Shown here piece by piece: positions 33,496-44,086 of a stretch of DNA of 64,000 bases. Below the pieces are notes generated by a model, which was not told the origin of the DNA, did no database searches, and was given only the letters and a program-made list of their open reading frames with translations. This DNA comes from PCRC01 sp040384665. GTDB lineage: Bacteria > Pseudomonadota > Gammaproteobacteria > Burkholderiales > Burkholderiaceae_C. The translations under genes were made by a program, and so were the position numbers. Location of the stretch: contig JAZKIY010000016.1 of NCBI GenBank assembly GCA_040384665.1, positions 13,541-77,540 on the forward strand. Reading direction: 5' to 3'. Position 1 is the first letter of the stretch, and each line of letters starts with the position of its first letter.

Positions 33496-34077
33496 CTAGA
33501 GCCGGTAGGCCTTTTGTGTGTCTTCCGGGTGCAGGGCCGTGGCTTCGTTCACCGCCACGATGCGCTGCACAAAACGGTCGGGCTGGGGCAGGAAGCCGGC
33601 CTCGTAGGCCACCACCCGCAGGCCCTGGCACAGCGCCAGCAACTCGCCCGGCCGCAGCAGGAAGTCTGGTCGCGAGGGTTTGCCCACGGTTTCGTTGCCC
33701 AGGGCAAAGGTTTCGTACAGCAGCACGCCGCCCGGGGCCAGGCTGGCCAGCAGGGTGGGCAGCAGCGGGCGCCAGAGGTAGTTGGTGACGACCACCGCGT
33801 CAAACCTGCGCGGCTGTTCGCCGTGCACGAAGGGCCAGGGGCCGTTCTCGATGTCGGCCAACACGGCTTCGCCCAGGCCGGCCACGGCCGCCACCGCCTC
33901 GGGGGAACGGTCCACGCCGGTGACCATGTGGTCAAGGCTGGCCAACCAGCGCATGTGGCGGCCATGGCCACAGGCCACGTCCAGCACGCTGCCGCCGGCG
34001 GGAATCAGGTGCGACCAGCGTTGTACCCAGGTGGAGGGGGGTTCGGTGCCATGTGGGTTTGGGGGAGAAGTGGTCAT
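33496..34077 (-). CDS. Class I SAM-dependent methyltransferase (TehB-like)
   Basis: A 193-residue methyltransferase with motif I GGSVLDVACGHGRHMRWLA, acidic post-I GVDRSP, and motif III-like LAPGGVLLYETFALGNE. The ETFALGNE stretch resembles TehB-like proteins that methylate small molecules such as tellurite. The actual substrate is unknown. Its ATG overlaps the stop of the upstream SDR gene (ATGA), and 69 bp separate it from dapA. Confidence 0.82.
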   Translation of the reverse strand: MTTSPPNPHGTEPPSTWVQRWSHLIPAGGSVLDVACGHGRHMRWLASLDHMVTGVDRSPEAVAAVAGLGEAVLADIENGPWPFVHGEQPRRFDAVVVTNYLWRPLLPTLLASLAPGGVLLYETFALGNETVGKPSRPDFLLRPGELLALCQGLRVVAYEAGFLPQPDRFVQRIVAVNEATALHPEDTQKAYRL

Positions 34078-34886
34078 CGAGGTTTGACGTTGTCGTTCAG
34101 GGCCGCCAGCGCCATCTTGTCCACCAGCGCGGGCCAGAGGAATTTGAGCACACGGGCCAGCTTGTCGCGCGGCGTCATCAGCACCTCGCGTTGGCGGCGT
34201 TCCAGCCCGGTCAGCATCAGCTGCACGCAGGTGGCCACTGGCATGGCCTTGTCTTCTTTCAGGCCGCTGGTGCCAGCGGGCTGGCCGGCGGCGTTGAAGC
34301 CACGGCGGCGGATGTCTGTCGCCACCACGCCGGGGTAGGCGATGGTGACGCTGACGCCTGCACCCAACAACTCGGTGCGCAGCGCTTCAAAAAAGCCGGT
34401 CATCGCGAACTTGGTGGCGCTGTAGGCGGTGCGGCCCGGCACGCCCACCAGCCCGGCCAGGGACGACACTGCCAGGATGCTGCCACGCGTCGCCTTGAGG
34501 TGCGGCAGCGCCGCGTGCGTGCACCAGACGCTGCCCCAGTGGTTGATGCGCATCAGCGTTTCGTACCAGGCCAGGTCGGCGGCCTGCACATCGGCCAGCA
34601 GCGCCTGGGCCGACATGCCGGCGTTGTTGACCAGCACGTCGATGCGGCCAAAGCGGGCCACGGCAGCGTCAATCAGGGCGCGGCACTGCGGCTCGACCGA
34701 CACGTCGGCCGGCACCACCAGCGTTTGCGCGCCCAGCGCCTCGCACGACGCCGCCACCGCCGCGAGCGCATTGGCGTTGCGGGCGGCCAGCACCAGTGCG
34801 CAGGCACCGCCATGGGTGGCGGCCAGCTGGCGCGCCATCTCGGCGCCCAGGCCTTCCGATGCGCCGGTAATCACTATTGTTTTCAT
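34074..34886 (-). CDS. Short-chain dehydrogenase/reductase
   Basis: A 270-residue classical SDR. The cofactor motif is TGASEGLGAEMA, with VPADVSVEP and NNAG (LVNNAGMSAQ). The catalytic tetrad includes SSLAGLVG and Tyr/Lys in YSATKFAM, followed by YPGVVATDI. The substrate is unknown. The start codon ATG 34886 sits within the hairpin of repeat copy D, and the first codons MKTIV are formed by the hairpin itself. There is no clear Shine-Dalgarno sequence. It overlaps the methyltransferase gene. Confidence 0.88.
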   Translation of the reverse strand: MKTIVITGASEGLGAEMARQLAATHGGACALVLAARNANALAAVAASCEALGAQTLVVPADVSVEPQCRALIDAAVARFGRIDVLVNNAGMSAQALLADVQAADLAWYETLMRINHWGSVWCTHAALPHLKATRGSILAVSSLAGLVGVPGRTAYSATKFAMTGFFEALRTELLGAGVSVTIAYPGVVATDIRRRGFNAAGQPAGTSGLKEDKAMPVATCVQLMLTGLERRQREVLMTPRDKLARVLKFLWPALVDKMALAALNDNVKPR

Positions 34887-34939
34887 AGCTGAACCTCTAG
34901 GTTTCACTAAGGCTGGAGGCCGAAAAGACTTGAAAAATG
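34873..34939 (+). repeat. Dispersed 67-bp repeat, copy D (supplies an SDR start codon)
   Basis: Hairpin ACTATTGTTTTCATAGC (34873-34889), nine bases, core AGGTTTCACTAAGGCTGGA, then GACTTGAAAAATG. The CAT at 34884-34886 is the start codon of the minus-strand SDR gene. The rest of the copy fills the space back to the 51-residue ORF. Confidence 0.85.
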
Positions 34940-34950
34940 CGGTTCAAGGC

Positions 34951-35106
34951 TCAAAAACAGGCCCACACCTGGTTCGCCACCGTGAAAAAGAAGTCGGGCT
35001 GGGTGTAGAGCGAAAACACCGCCAGCAGCACCCCCAACACCAGCACGATGCCCGCCCCGCGCCGCAGCAGTGCGCGGCGCTGGCTGGGGCTGTGCATCCG
35101 GCGCAT
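34951..35106 (-). CDS. Putative 51-residue membrane protein coupled to the MFS gene
   Basis: MRRMHSPSQRRALLRR followed by the helix GAGIVLVLGVLLAVFSLYTQ and then PDFFFTVANQVWACF. It has a basic N-terminus, one or two hydrophobic segments and a short tail. The ATG starts one base after the MFS stop codon (TGAGATG), so it would be translated by coupling; a second ATG lies three codons on. I do not recognise the family. Its position suggests a small partner of the transporter. Confidence 0.6.
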   Translation of the reverse strand: MRRMHSPSQRRALLRRGAGIVLVLGVLLAVFSLYTQPDFFFTVANQVWACF

Positions 35107-35107
35107 C

Positions 35108-36328
35108 TCAGTGCGCCGGGCTGGGCGACAGCCGGGCGATGGCGGTTTCCTTGATCGGCAGGTTCAGCAGGCCCGCCAGCACGCCCAGCGCAATGGTGAT
35201 GCCCCAGACCACGTCGTAGCTGCCGGTGCGGTCGTACAGAAAACCGCCGAGCCAGACGCCGAGGAACGAGCCAATCTGGTGGGCGAAAAACACAAACCCG
35301 CCGAGCATGGACAAATGCTGGATGCCAAAAATCTGCGCCACCATCGCGTTCGTCACCGGCACGGTGGAGAGCCACAGCAGGCCCATCACCGCCGAGAAGA
35401 TGTAGACCGACATCGGCGTCAGCGGCAACAGCAAAAAGAGGCCAATCACCACCGTGCGTGCAAAGTAGATGAAGGCCAGTATCTTGCGCTTGGCCAGCTT
35501 CTGGCCCAGGGCCCCGGCAATGTAGGTACCAAACACATTGAACAGGCCAATCAGCGCCAGCGAGTAGCTCGCCACCTGCGGTGTGAGGCCGTGGTCACGC
35601 AAATAGCTGGGCATGTGCACACCAATGAACACCACCTGGAAGCCGCAGACAAAGTAGCCCAGCATCAGCAGCTGGAAGCTGGGGTATTTCAAGGCCTCGG
35701 TCAGCGCCTGTGCAATGGTTTGCTGCCGCGCTGGCGCGGCGTTGCCGGCAAAACCCGGTTCGCGCAGGCCCCAGGCCAGCGGGACGATCAGCAGCGCGGC
35801 CATGCCCAGCAGCACCAGCGCCAGTTGCCAGCCCATGGTGCTGATCAAAAAGCCTTCGGTTGGCACCATCAAAAACTGGCCGAACGAGCCCGCTGCGGCG
35901 GCAATGCCCATCGCGTTGGAGCGCTTCTCGGGCGCGACGTTGCGGCCAATCACGCCGTAGATCACCGCGTAGGTGGTGCCGGCCTGCGCCACGCCGATCA
36001 TCACCCCCGCGCTGAGTGCAAACAGCAGCGGTGTGGGCGAATACGCCATGCCCACCAGGCCCAGCGCGTACAGCACCGCCCCGGCAACGATGACGCGGAA
36101 GGCGCCAAACCGGTCGGCCAGCATGCCGGCAAAAATGCCGGCCACGCCCCAGGCCAGGTTCTGGATCGCCAGCGCAAAGGCGAAGTTCTCGCGCGTCCAG
36201 CCTTGGTCTTGCGTGATCGGTTGCAGCCACAGGCCAAAGCCGTGGCGAATGCCCATCGACAGGGTGACGATGGCGGCGCCGCAGACCAGCACCTGCGTCA
36301 TGGACAGGGGTTTGTGGGGAGAAGTCAT
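35108..36328 (-). CDS. MFS transporter
   Basis: A 406-residue major-facilitator protein with about twelve membrane segments. The N-terminal part has SMGIRHGFGLWLQPITQDQGW (split: GIRHGFGLWLQPI), and the loop 2-3 motif GMLADRFGAFRVI. The C-terminal half begins near ALKYPSFQLLMLGYFVCGFQ. The first segments resemble oxalate/formate antiporter-like and monocarboxylate carriers; the substrate is unknown. It is first in a minus-strand set with the 51-residue ORF, SDR and methyltransferase. Confidence 0.88.
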   Translation of the reverse strand: MTSPHKPLSMTQVLVCGAAIVTLSMGIRHGFGLWLQPITQDQGWTRENFAFALAIQNLAWGVAGIFAGMLADRFGAFRVIVAGAVLYALGLVGMAYSPTPLLFALSAGVMIGVAQAGTTYAVIYGVIGRNVAPEKRSNAMGIAAAAGSFGQFLMVPTEGFLISTMGWQLALVLLGMAALLIVPLAWGLREPGFAGNAAPARQQTIAQALTEALKYPSFQLLMLGYFVCGFQVVFIGVHMPSYLRDHGLTPQVASYSLALIGLFNVFGTYIAGALGQKLAKRKILAFIYFARTVVIGLFLLLPLTPMSVYIFSAVMGLLWLSTVPVTNAMVAQIFGIQHLSMLGGFVFFAHQIGSFLGVWLGGFLYDRTGSYDVVWGITIALGVLAGLLNLPIKETAIARLSPSPAH

Positions 36329-36467
36329 GCCGTGAATGTAGCGATTTCGGCCCGTGGCCGCTGACGCCTGCGTGGCAACGCGCGGGCGGCGTGCATTCGG
36401 GAACTGTGGTTATGTCCAGTTGTTTGGTGCCGGGCGGTCTACAATGCGCCGCAACCTCCCAGGACCC

Positions 36468-38438
36468 ATGGCCACCAAACCCCCCAGCGATTACTCCGAA
36501 AGTTCGATCCGCGTGCTCAAGGGCCTGGAGCCCGTCAAGCAGCGGCCGGGCATGTACACCCGCACCGACAACCCGCTGCACGTCATCCAGGAAGTGCTGG
36601 ACAACGCGGCCGACGAGGCGCTGGCCGGCCACGGCAAAAAGATCAAGGTCACACTGCACGCCGACGGCTCGGTCGGCATTGATGACGACGGCCGCGGCAT
36701 CCCGTTTGGCCTGCACCCGGAAGAAAAAGCGCCGGTGATCGAGCTGGTCTTCACCCGGCTGCACGCCGGGGGCAAGTTTGACAAGGGCAAGGGCGGCGCC
36801 TACAGCTTTTCCGGTGGCCTGCACGGCGTGGGTGTGAGCGTCACCAACGCGCTCGCCACCCGGCTGGAGGCCACCAGCTACCGCGAAGGCCAGGCCGCCC
36901 GGCTGGTGTTCTCGGCCGGCGACGTGGTTGAGCCCCTGGTGGCCCGGCCGCAGGGCGAGGGCGACCGCAAGCAGGGCACCAGCGTGCGCGTCTGGCCCGA
37001 CGCCAAGTACTTCGAGTCCAGCGCGCTGCCCATGGCCGAGCTGACGCATTTGCTGCGCAGCAAGGCGGTGCTGATGCCGGGCGTCAGCGTCACGCTGGTG
37101 GTAGAAAAAACCAAAGACAGCCAGACCTGGCTCTACAAAGGCGGCCTGCGCGACTACATGATGCAGACGCTGACCGGCGAGCCGGTGATCCCGCTGTTTG
37201 AAGGCGAGGGTTTTGCCGACAGCGGCAACGACAACTTTGCCGAAGGCGAGGGCGCCCAGTGGTGCGTGGCCTTCACCGAAGACGGTGCCCCGGTGCGCGA
37301 AAGCTACGTCAACCTGATCCCCACCAGCGCCGGTGGCACCCACGACAGCGGCCTGCGCGACGGCCTGTTCACCGCGGTGAAAAGTTTCGTGGACCTGCAC
37401 AGCCTGCTGCCCAAGGGCGTGAAGCTGCTGCCCGAAGACGTGTTCGCCCGCGCCAGCTACGTGCTTTCCGCCAAGGTGCTGGACCCGCAGTTCCAGGGCC
37501 AGATCAAGGAACGCCTCAACTCGCGCGACGCGGTGCGCCTGGTCTCCAGCTTTGTGCGGCCCACGCTGGAGCTGTGGCTGAACCAGCACGTGGAGTACGG
37601 CAAGAAGCTGGCCGAACTCGCCATCAAGGCCGCGCAAACGCGCCAGCGCGCCGGCCAGAAGGTGGAGAAGCGCAAAGGTTCCGGCGTGGCCGTGTTGCCC
37701 GGCAAGCTGACCGACTGCGAGAGCCGCGACATTGCCCACAACGAGGTGTTTCTGGTCGAGGGCGACTCCGCCGGTGGCAGCGCCAAGATGGGCCGCGACA
37801 AAGAAAGCCAGGCGATATTGCCGCTGCGGGGCAAGGTGCTCAACACCTGGGAAGTGGAGCGCGACCGGCTGTTTGCCAACACCGAAATCCACGACATCGC
37901 GGTGGCGATTGGCGTCGATCCGCACGGGCCGAACGACACGCCCGATTTGACCGGCCTGCGCTACGGCAAGGTCTGCATCCTCAGCGATGCCGATGTGGAC
38001 GGCTCGCACATCCAGGTGCTGCTGCTGACCTTGTTCTTCCGGCACTTCCCCAAGCTCATCGAGACCGGCCATGTGTACGTGGCGCGGCCACCGCTGTTCC
38101 GGGTGGACGCGCCCGCCCGCGGCAAAAAACCCGCCGCCAAGTTCTACGCGCTGGACGAAGGCGAACTCACCGCCACGCTGGACAAGCTGCGCAAGGAAGG
38201 CGTGAAAGAGGGCGCCTGGAGCATCAGCCGCTTCAAGGGCCTGGGCGAGATGAACGCCGAGCAGCTGTGGGACACCACGCTCAACCCCGACACCCGCCGC
38301 CTGCTGCCGGTGCAGTTGGGCAGCATTGACTTTGCGCAGACCGAAAACCTCATCACCCAGCTGATGGGCAAAGGCGAAGCCGCTGCCCGCCGTGCGCTGA
38401 TGGAGCTGCACGGCGATGCGGTGGAGGTGGACGTTTGA
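36468..38438 (+). CDS. parE: DNA topoisomerase IV subunit B
   Basis: ATPase subunit of the chromosome-decatenating enzyme, 656 residues. GHKL motifs are EVLDNAADEALAGHG, GIDDDGRGIPFGL, and SGGLHGVGVSVTNALA. The TOPRIM domain has FLVEGDSAGGSAKMGRD and SDADVDGSHIQVLLL. ParE rather than GyrB is indicated by length and by parC downstream. AGGA precedes ATG 36468; upstream in-frame codons are leader. Confidence 0.95.
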   Translation: MATKPPSDYSESSIRVLKGLEPVKQRPGMYTRTDNPLHVIQEVLDNAADEALAGHGKKIKVTLHADGSVGIDDDGRGIPFGLHPEEKAPVIELVFTRLHAGGKFDKGKGGAYSFSGGLHGVGVSVTNALATRLEATSYREGQAARLVFSAGDVVEPLVARPQGEGDRKQGTSVRVWPDAKYFESSALPMAELTHLLRSKAVLMPGVSVTLVVEKTKDSQTWLYKGGLRDYMMQTLTGEPVIPLFEGEGFADSGNDNFAEGEGAQWCVAFTEDGAPVRESYVNLIPTSAGGTHDSGLRDGLFTAVKSFVDLHSLLPKGVKLLPEDVFARASYVLSAKVLDPQFQGQIKERLNSRDAVRLVSSFVRPTLELWLNQHVEYGKKLAELAIKAAQTRQRAGQKVEKRKGSGVAVLPGKLTDCESRDIAHNEVFLVEGDSAGGSAKMGRDKESQAILPLRGKVLNTWEVERDRLFANTEIHDIAVAIGVDPHGPNDTPDLTGLRYGKVCILSDADVDGSHIQVLLLTLFFRHFPKLIETGHVYVARPPLFRVDAPARGKKPAAKFYALDEGELTATLDKLRKEGVKEGAWSISRFKGLGEMNAEQLWDTTLNPDTRRLLPVQLGSIDFAQTENLITQLMGKGEAAARRALMELHGDAVEVDV

Positions 38439-39229
38439 ACCAGCGCTGGCATGCTGCCATGGCCGCGCTGCTGCTGTGGCTGCACGCGCCTGCGGTGGCC
38501 GACGTCTGGGGCTACATCGACGCCGCCGGTGTGGCGCACTTCGCCGCCGAGCCCGTGGACGCCCGCTACGAGCTGTTCTTCAAAGGCGGCCCCAACCTGG
38601 TGAACGGCGTGGCCATTGCCGAGCCGGCGCCCACGGCGGCCGGTGCGCGTTCCCGCAAGCTGCTCACCTTCTTTGAGATTTCCAGCAACTACAAGTCGGT
38701 GCGCCACCTGCTGCGTGAAGCGGCGCAGGCGCACAACATCGAGTTCGAGCTGCTGCAGGCGCTGATCGCCACCGAGTCGGGGTTCGACCCGGTGGTCGTG
38801 TCGCCGCGCGGGGCGGTGGGGCTGATGCAGGTGCTGCCCACCACCGCCGAACGCTACGGCATGGTGGCCAGCCAACTGGCCGACCCGCGCACCAACATCC
38901 GCGCCGGTGCCCGCCACCTGCGCACGCTGATGGACCTGTTTCCCGGCCGGCTGGACCTGACACTGGCCGCCTACAACGCCGGTGACGGCGCGGTGCGGCG
39001 TGCCGGCAACCGCGTGCCCGACTACCCCGAAACCCAAAACTACGTGACCACGGTCATGGCGCTCTACACCGAGCTGAAGCCACCGCTGGCCGTGCAGCAA
39101 CGCCGCCAGGCCAACAACCGCCTGCTGGCCACGCAGGGCGGTGCGCTGGGCCGCGGCAACATGGTGTTGCCGGCCACCGCGCAACGCCCCGCGCTCGATT
39201 TGCCCCCGGGTCTGCTGGTTGAACGCTGA
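38435..39229 (+). CDS. Lytic transglycosylase (SLT domain) with DUF4124 head
   Basis: A 264-residue exported murein hydrolase. A signal peptide (MAALLLWLHAPAVAD) is followed by a DUF4124-like start VWGYIDAAGVAHFAAEP. The SLT domain spans about residues 95-215, with catalytic Glu in ALIATESGFDPVVVS, then GAVGLMQVLPTTAERYG and TLAAYNAGDGAVRR. The longest frame uses TTG 38435, overlapping the parE stop; ATG 38459 is also possible. Both keep a signal peptide. It is placed between parE and parC and is very likely co-transcribed. Confidence 0.88.
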   Translation: MNQRWHAAMAALLLWLHAPAVADVWGYIDAAGVAHFAAEPVDARYELFFKGGPNLVNGVAIAEPAPTAAGARSRKLLTFFEISSNYKSVRHLLREAAQAHNIEFELLQALIATESGFDPVVVSPRGAVGLMQVLPTTAERYGMVASQLADPRTNIRAGARHLRTLMDLFPGRLDLTLAAYNAGDGAVRRAGNRVPDYPETQNYVTTVMALYTELKPPLAVQQRRQANNRLLATQGGALGRGNMVLPATAQRPALDLPPGLLVER

Positions 39230-39253
39230 CCCCTGAACGACGGACTGTTTCCC

Positions 39254-41629
<2,376 letters not shown>

Positions 41630-41832
41630 GGTGGACGTTAAATACGCACAAAGATGCCGAGTTTCACGCTCATATTTGGAGTCGGAGCATTTTTAATGTG
41701 TGAACGTTTTCATTGGTTTAAAGTAAAAACACTATTACTCCTCGCCAGATGTGAGTGATGTATGAGTGTCTTGTTTGACGTTGTATTAATGAATGCCAAT
41801 AATCTCATGCTAATGAACCTATTTCGTCATCA
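41630..41832 (+). other. AT-rich leader of the orphan gene
   Basis: About 200 bp of sequence much richer in A and T than the flanks. It has no ORF that I would support. A possible weak promoter is TTGACG (41775) and TAATCT (41800) with a 19-bp spacer. No repeat boundary to parC is visible. Confidence 0.4.
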
Positions 41833-42402
41833 ATGTCCATAACTGATTGGCTTACCCTTGCGCTTGTACTGATTACTACCTTTTATGCGTGGGCGACGTT
41901 TGAGATTCTTCGCGCTAATAAAAGCGTAGTACAAGCGATGCAGGCTCAAACCGAAGCTCAGTTGCGCCCCTACATCGTCGCTGCCGTTGCGGTTCGTGCT
42001 GGCACAACTCTTCTACTACTTGAGATTCGGAATACTGGAAAATCGCATGCAGTTGATGTCCGTTTGGCGATGGATAAGGACTTCTTCTTTAATGGGGAGA
42101 AAGCTGAAAAAAATATCGCTAGGATGAATATCTTTACACAGCCGATTGAGTCACTTTCTCCGGGGGTAAGTATCCCATTCGTTCTCGGAGTCGGACATTC
42201 GATATTTGCTAATAGTGTGGATGACTCAATCTGTCCTAAGGTGTTCTCTATAACAGCGGAGTATTCGTTCGCGGGAAGACGATACAAAGAACAGAACATT
42301 ATCGACCTACGACCGCTGATGAATAGCAGCGCGGAACATGATCCTATCGCTGAGGAAGTGAAGAAGTTTCGTGAGAGTCTTGAGAAGGTGCTCCGAAAGT
42401 GA
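41833..42402 (+). CDS. Orphan membrane-anchored protein in an AT-rich islet
   Basis: A 189-residue protein with one N-terminal membrane helix (WLTLALVLITTFYAWATFEIL) followed by RANKSVVQAMQAQTEAQLRPY, a pattern common to many orphan proteins with a cytosolic beta-rich domain. The C-terminus EEVKKFRESLEKVLRK is an amphipathic charged helix. Codon use is rich in A/T-ending codons (AAA, AAT, TTT, ATA), quite unlike neighbours, which points to recent transfer. No function is recognisable. No Shine-Dalgarno sequence is clear before the ATG. A large inverted repeat lies 7 bp after the stop. Confidence 0.75.
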   Translation: MSITDWLTLALVLITTFYAWATFEILRANKSVVQAMQAQTEAQLRPYIVAAVAVRAGTTLLLLEIRNTGKSHAVDVRLAMDKDFFFNGEKAEKNIARMNIFTQPIESLSPGVSIPFVLGVGHSIFANSVDDSICPKVFSITAEYSFAGRRYKEQNIIDLRPLMNSSAEHDPIAEEVKKFRESLEKVLRK

Positions 42403-42408
42403 CGGGGC

Positions 42409-42454
42409 TTGCGAAAACTGATCACGTGGGCATCCGCGTGATCAGTTTTCGCAA
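42409..42454. repeat. Perfect 18-bp inverted repeat downstream of the orphan gene
   Basis: Left arm TTGCGAAAACTGATCACG (42409-42426), loop TGGGCATCCG, right arm the exact complement (42437-42454). A stem this long without mismatch is unusual. It has no T-run after it. It may be the orphan gene's terminator, a mobile-element end or a protein-binding site. Confidence 0.8.
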
Positions 42455-42470
42455 AGGCAACCAACGGACT

Positions 42471-42493
42471 GAGTTGGGTTCAGATCCCAACTC
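42471..42493. repeat. Second perfect hairpin (8-bp stem, 7-nt loop)
   Basis: GAGTTGGG (42471-42478), loop TTCAGAT, CCCAACTC (42486-42493). It lies 17 bp after the 18-bp inverted repeat and 65 bp before the next gene. The loop size is like a tRNA T-arm, but the invariant A58 is absent and no cloverleaf surrounds it. Confidence 0.6.
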
Positions 42494-42557
42494 TGCCCTG
42501 GCGTTCAAGCCGAACGCGGCCCCCCGGTTGGCGTGAGCCGACGCACCCCAACACGCC

Positions 42558-43373
42558 ATGACCCGGAACCAATCCCTCACCCGCCCCAACGCGACAGCCC
42601 AGGCCAGCATCCAGGCCCAGGTGGCGGTGCTGGTGACGCTGTCCACCCTGCTGCAGTGCCTCGCGCTGCTCGGCGTGTTGCCCATTGCCCCCGGCAGTCT
42701 GGGGCGCCATGTGTACAGCACGGTGGAGTTGTTGCTGGTGGCTGGGTTGCTTTACCAGGGGTGGCGCATCTGGCAGTGGGCTGTGGCGACGGGGCAAGGT
42801 GCGCTGGTGCAGCAGGTGGCGCGGCTGTGTTTTTATTCGCTGCTGCTGTGTGGCTTGGGCGACATCGTCAACCGCAACTACCTCGAACGGTACTACCAAT
42901 GGGACGAGGTGATCCGGCACGGCTACCTGATCCAGTCCATTGTGTTTTTCTTCCCTGGCTATACCTTGGTGCTGGTGGCCAACTGGCTTTTGGGCGCGCC
43001 GCATGTCCGCCCGCGCACGGTGGTGTTGGGCACCCTGGCTGCGCTGGGGGTGGGGGCTCTGGCGTTCTTCGGCAGTTTCGACCCTCGGGTGAATGCCTTG
43101 GCCTCGGCGGCCATGCTGGCCTACACCCTGTTGCACGCGGTGCTGGTGGTGTCTGTGGTGTGGGTGGTCCGGGCCTGTGGCTGGTCTGCCAGCAGCCTGG
43201 TGGCGATCGGTGTGTTTCTGGCGGCGGTGGCAGATGCGCTGATTGGCCATTTCTGGATTTTCAGCGACCATTTCCCGGTGATCGAACACGTGAACTGGAT
43301 CGTCTATTTCGCCTCGCTGGCGCTGATTCAGCAGTTGCCATTTTTGGCAGCGCGGGCACATCCGGCCGATTGA
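42558..43373 (+). CDS. Polytopic membrane protein, possibly YhhN/lysoplasmalogenase-like
   Basis: A 271-residue protein with about eight hydrophobic segments. Acidic residues sit within helices at LLLCGLGDIVNRNYLERYY and GVFLAAVADALIGHFWIF. Two Asp-containing helices with small-residue GD and AD motifs and an aromatic C-terminal helix recall the YhhN (TMEM86, lysoplasmalogenase) family, but the match is weak. The ATG has no ribosome-binding site. It is not in an operon with its neighbours. Function is unassigned. Confidence 0.7.
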   Translation: MTRNQSLTRPNATAQASIQAQVAVLVTLSTLLQCLALLGVLPIAPGSLGRHVYSTVELLLVAGLLYQGWRIWQWAVATGQGALVQQVARLCFYSLLLCGLGDIVNRNYLERYYQWDEVIRHGYLIQSIVFFFPGYTLVLVANWLLGAPHVRPRTVVLGTLAALGVGALAFFGSFDPRVNALASAAMLAYTLLHAVLVVSVVWVVRACGWSASSLVAIGVFLAAVADALIGHFWIFSDHFPVIEHVNWIVYFASLALIQQLPFLAARAHPAD

Positions 43374-43461
43374 GATGGCGTGATCATTCGCGCCGAACAC
43401 CAGGGCCACCCACGCGCTGACGTGGGCCCCGCGTTCCCTTCCGCTTGCCTTTCTGGCTGGC

Positions 43462-43968
43462 TCAGGACAGCCGCAACTCTTCGTGTTTGCCCAAGCTGGT
43501 GGGTCGCTCGCCGGTCACTGCGGCTTTGGCCATTTTGAAGAGCTGGGTCATCTTGCTTTCCTGCACGTCCCAGTATTCGGCCTGAGCGATGTGCACCGCC
43601 AGCAAAACAAGGTCGGGGTCGGTGGGGCCGCCGGGGAACCAGGCTTTGGCGAGGGGCGACCAGAGTTCTTCTTTGCGGCGGGCGTCGTCCACAAATTCGG
43701 CGGTGCCGGCGAGCGACACATAGCTGTCGGCGCCCGGGTCGGCAAAGCTCACGTTGACCGCCTTGTCTGCCTGCAGGCGCGCATGGGGTTCGCCAGACTT
43801 GGCGATGAAGAAGTACAGCGTGGCGTCTTCGTCGATGTCGCGGTTCTGGACTGTCATTGGTTGCGCATAAAGCGCGCCGCTGGGGCCCCGGCTGGTCAGC
43901 ATGCCGAAGCGGATGTCTTTGATGAGTTCCCACAGCTTGGTGTGGATGGTGGACGGGTCGGTGGGCAT
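43462..43968 (-). CDS. Pyridoxamine 5'-phosphate oxidase family protein (general stress protein 26-like)
   Basis: A 168-residue FMN-binding split-barrel protein. It has LWELIKDIRFGMLTSRGPSG, LYFFIAKSGEPHARL and VNVSFADPGADSYVSLAGTAE, typical of the general stress protein 26 group. ATG 43968 is preceded by AAGGAG, an excellent ribosome-binding site that fixes the start against a longer in-frame ORF. These proteins bind flavin and are stress-induced; the reaction is unknown. Confidence 0.88.
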   Translation of the reverse strand: MPTDPSTIHTKLWELIKDIRFGMLTSRGPSGALYAQPMTVQNRDIDEDATLYFFIAKSGEPHARLQADKAVNVSFADPGADSYVSLAGTAEFVDDARRKEELWSPLAKAWFPGGPTDPDLVLLAVHIAQAEYWDVQESKMTQLFKMAKAAVTGERPTSLGKHEELRLS

Positions 43969-44086
43969 GGGGCTCCTTGTGGGGTGGAATGGCAATGTTC
44001 CACTGTAGGAGCGGCACCGCGCGCTGGCTGTCGGTGCGGGGCACCACGGGCTGTGGGTGAAGTCCCACAGCCGGAAGGCGGTGAAG

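Noticed and set aside
42471..42493. tRNA T-arm-like hairpin, possible tRNA remnant used as an integration site
   Set aside because: The 7-nt loop fits, but position 58 is G, not A, and I found no acceptor, D-arm or anticodon arm next to it.
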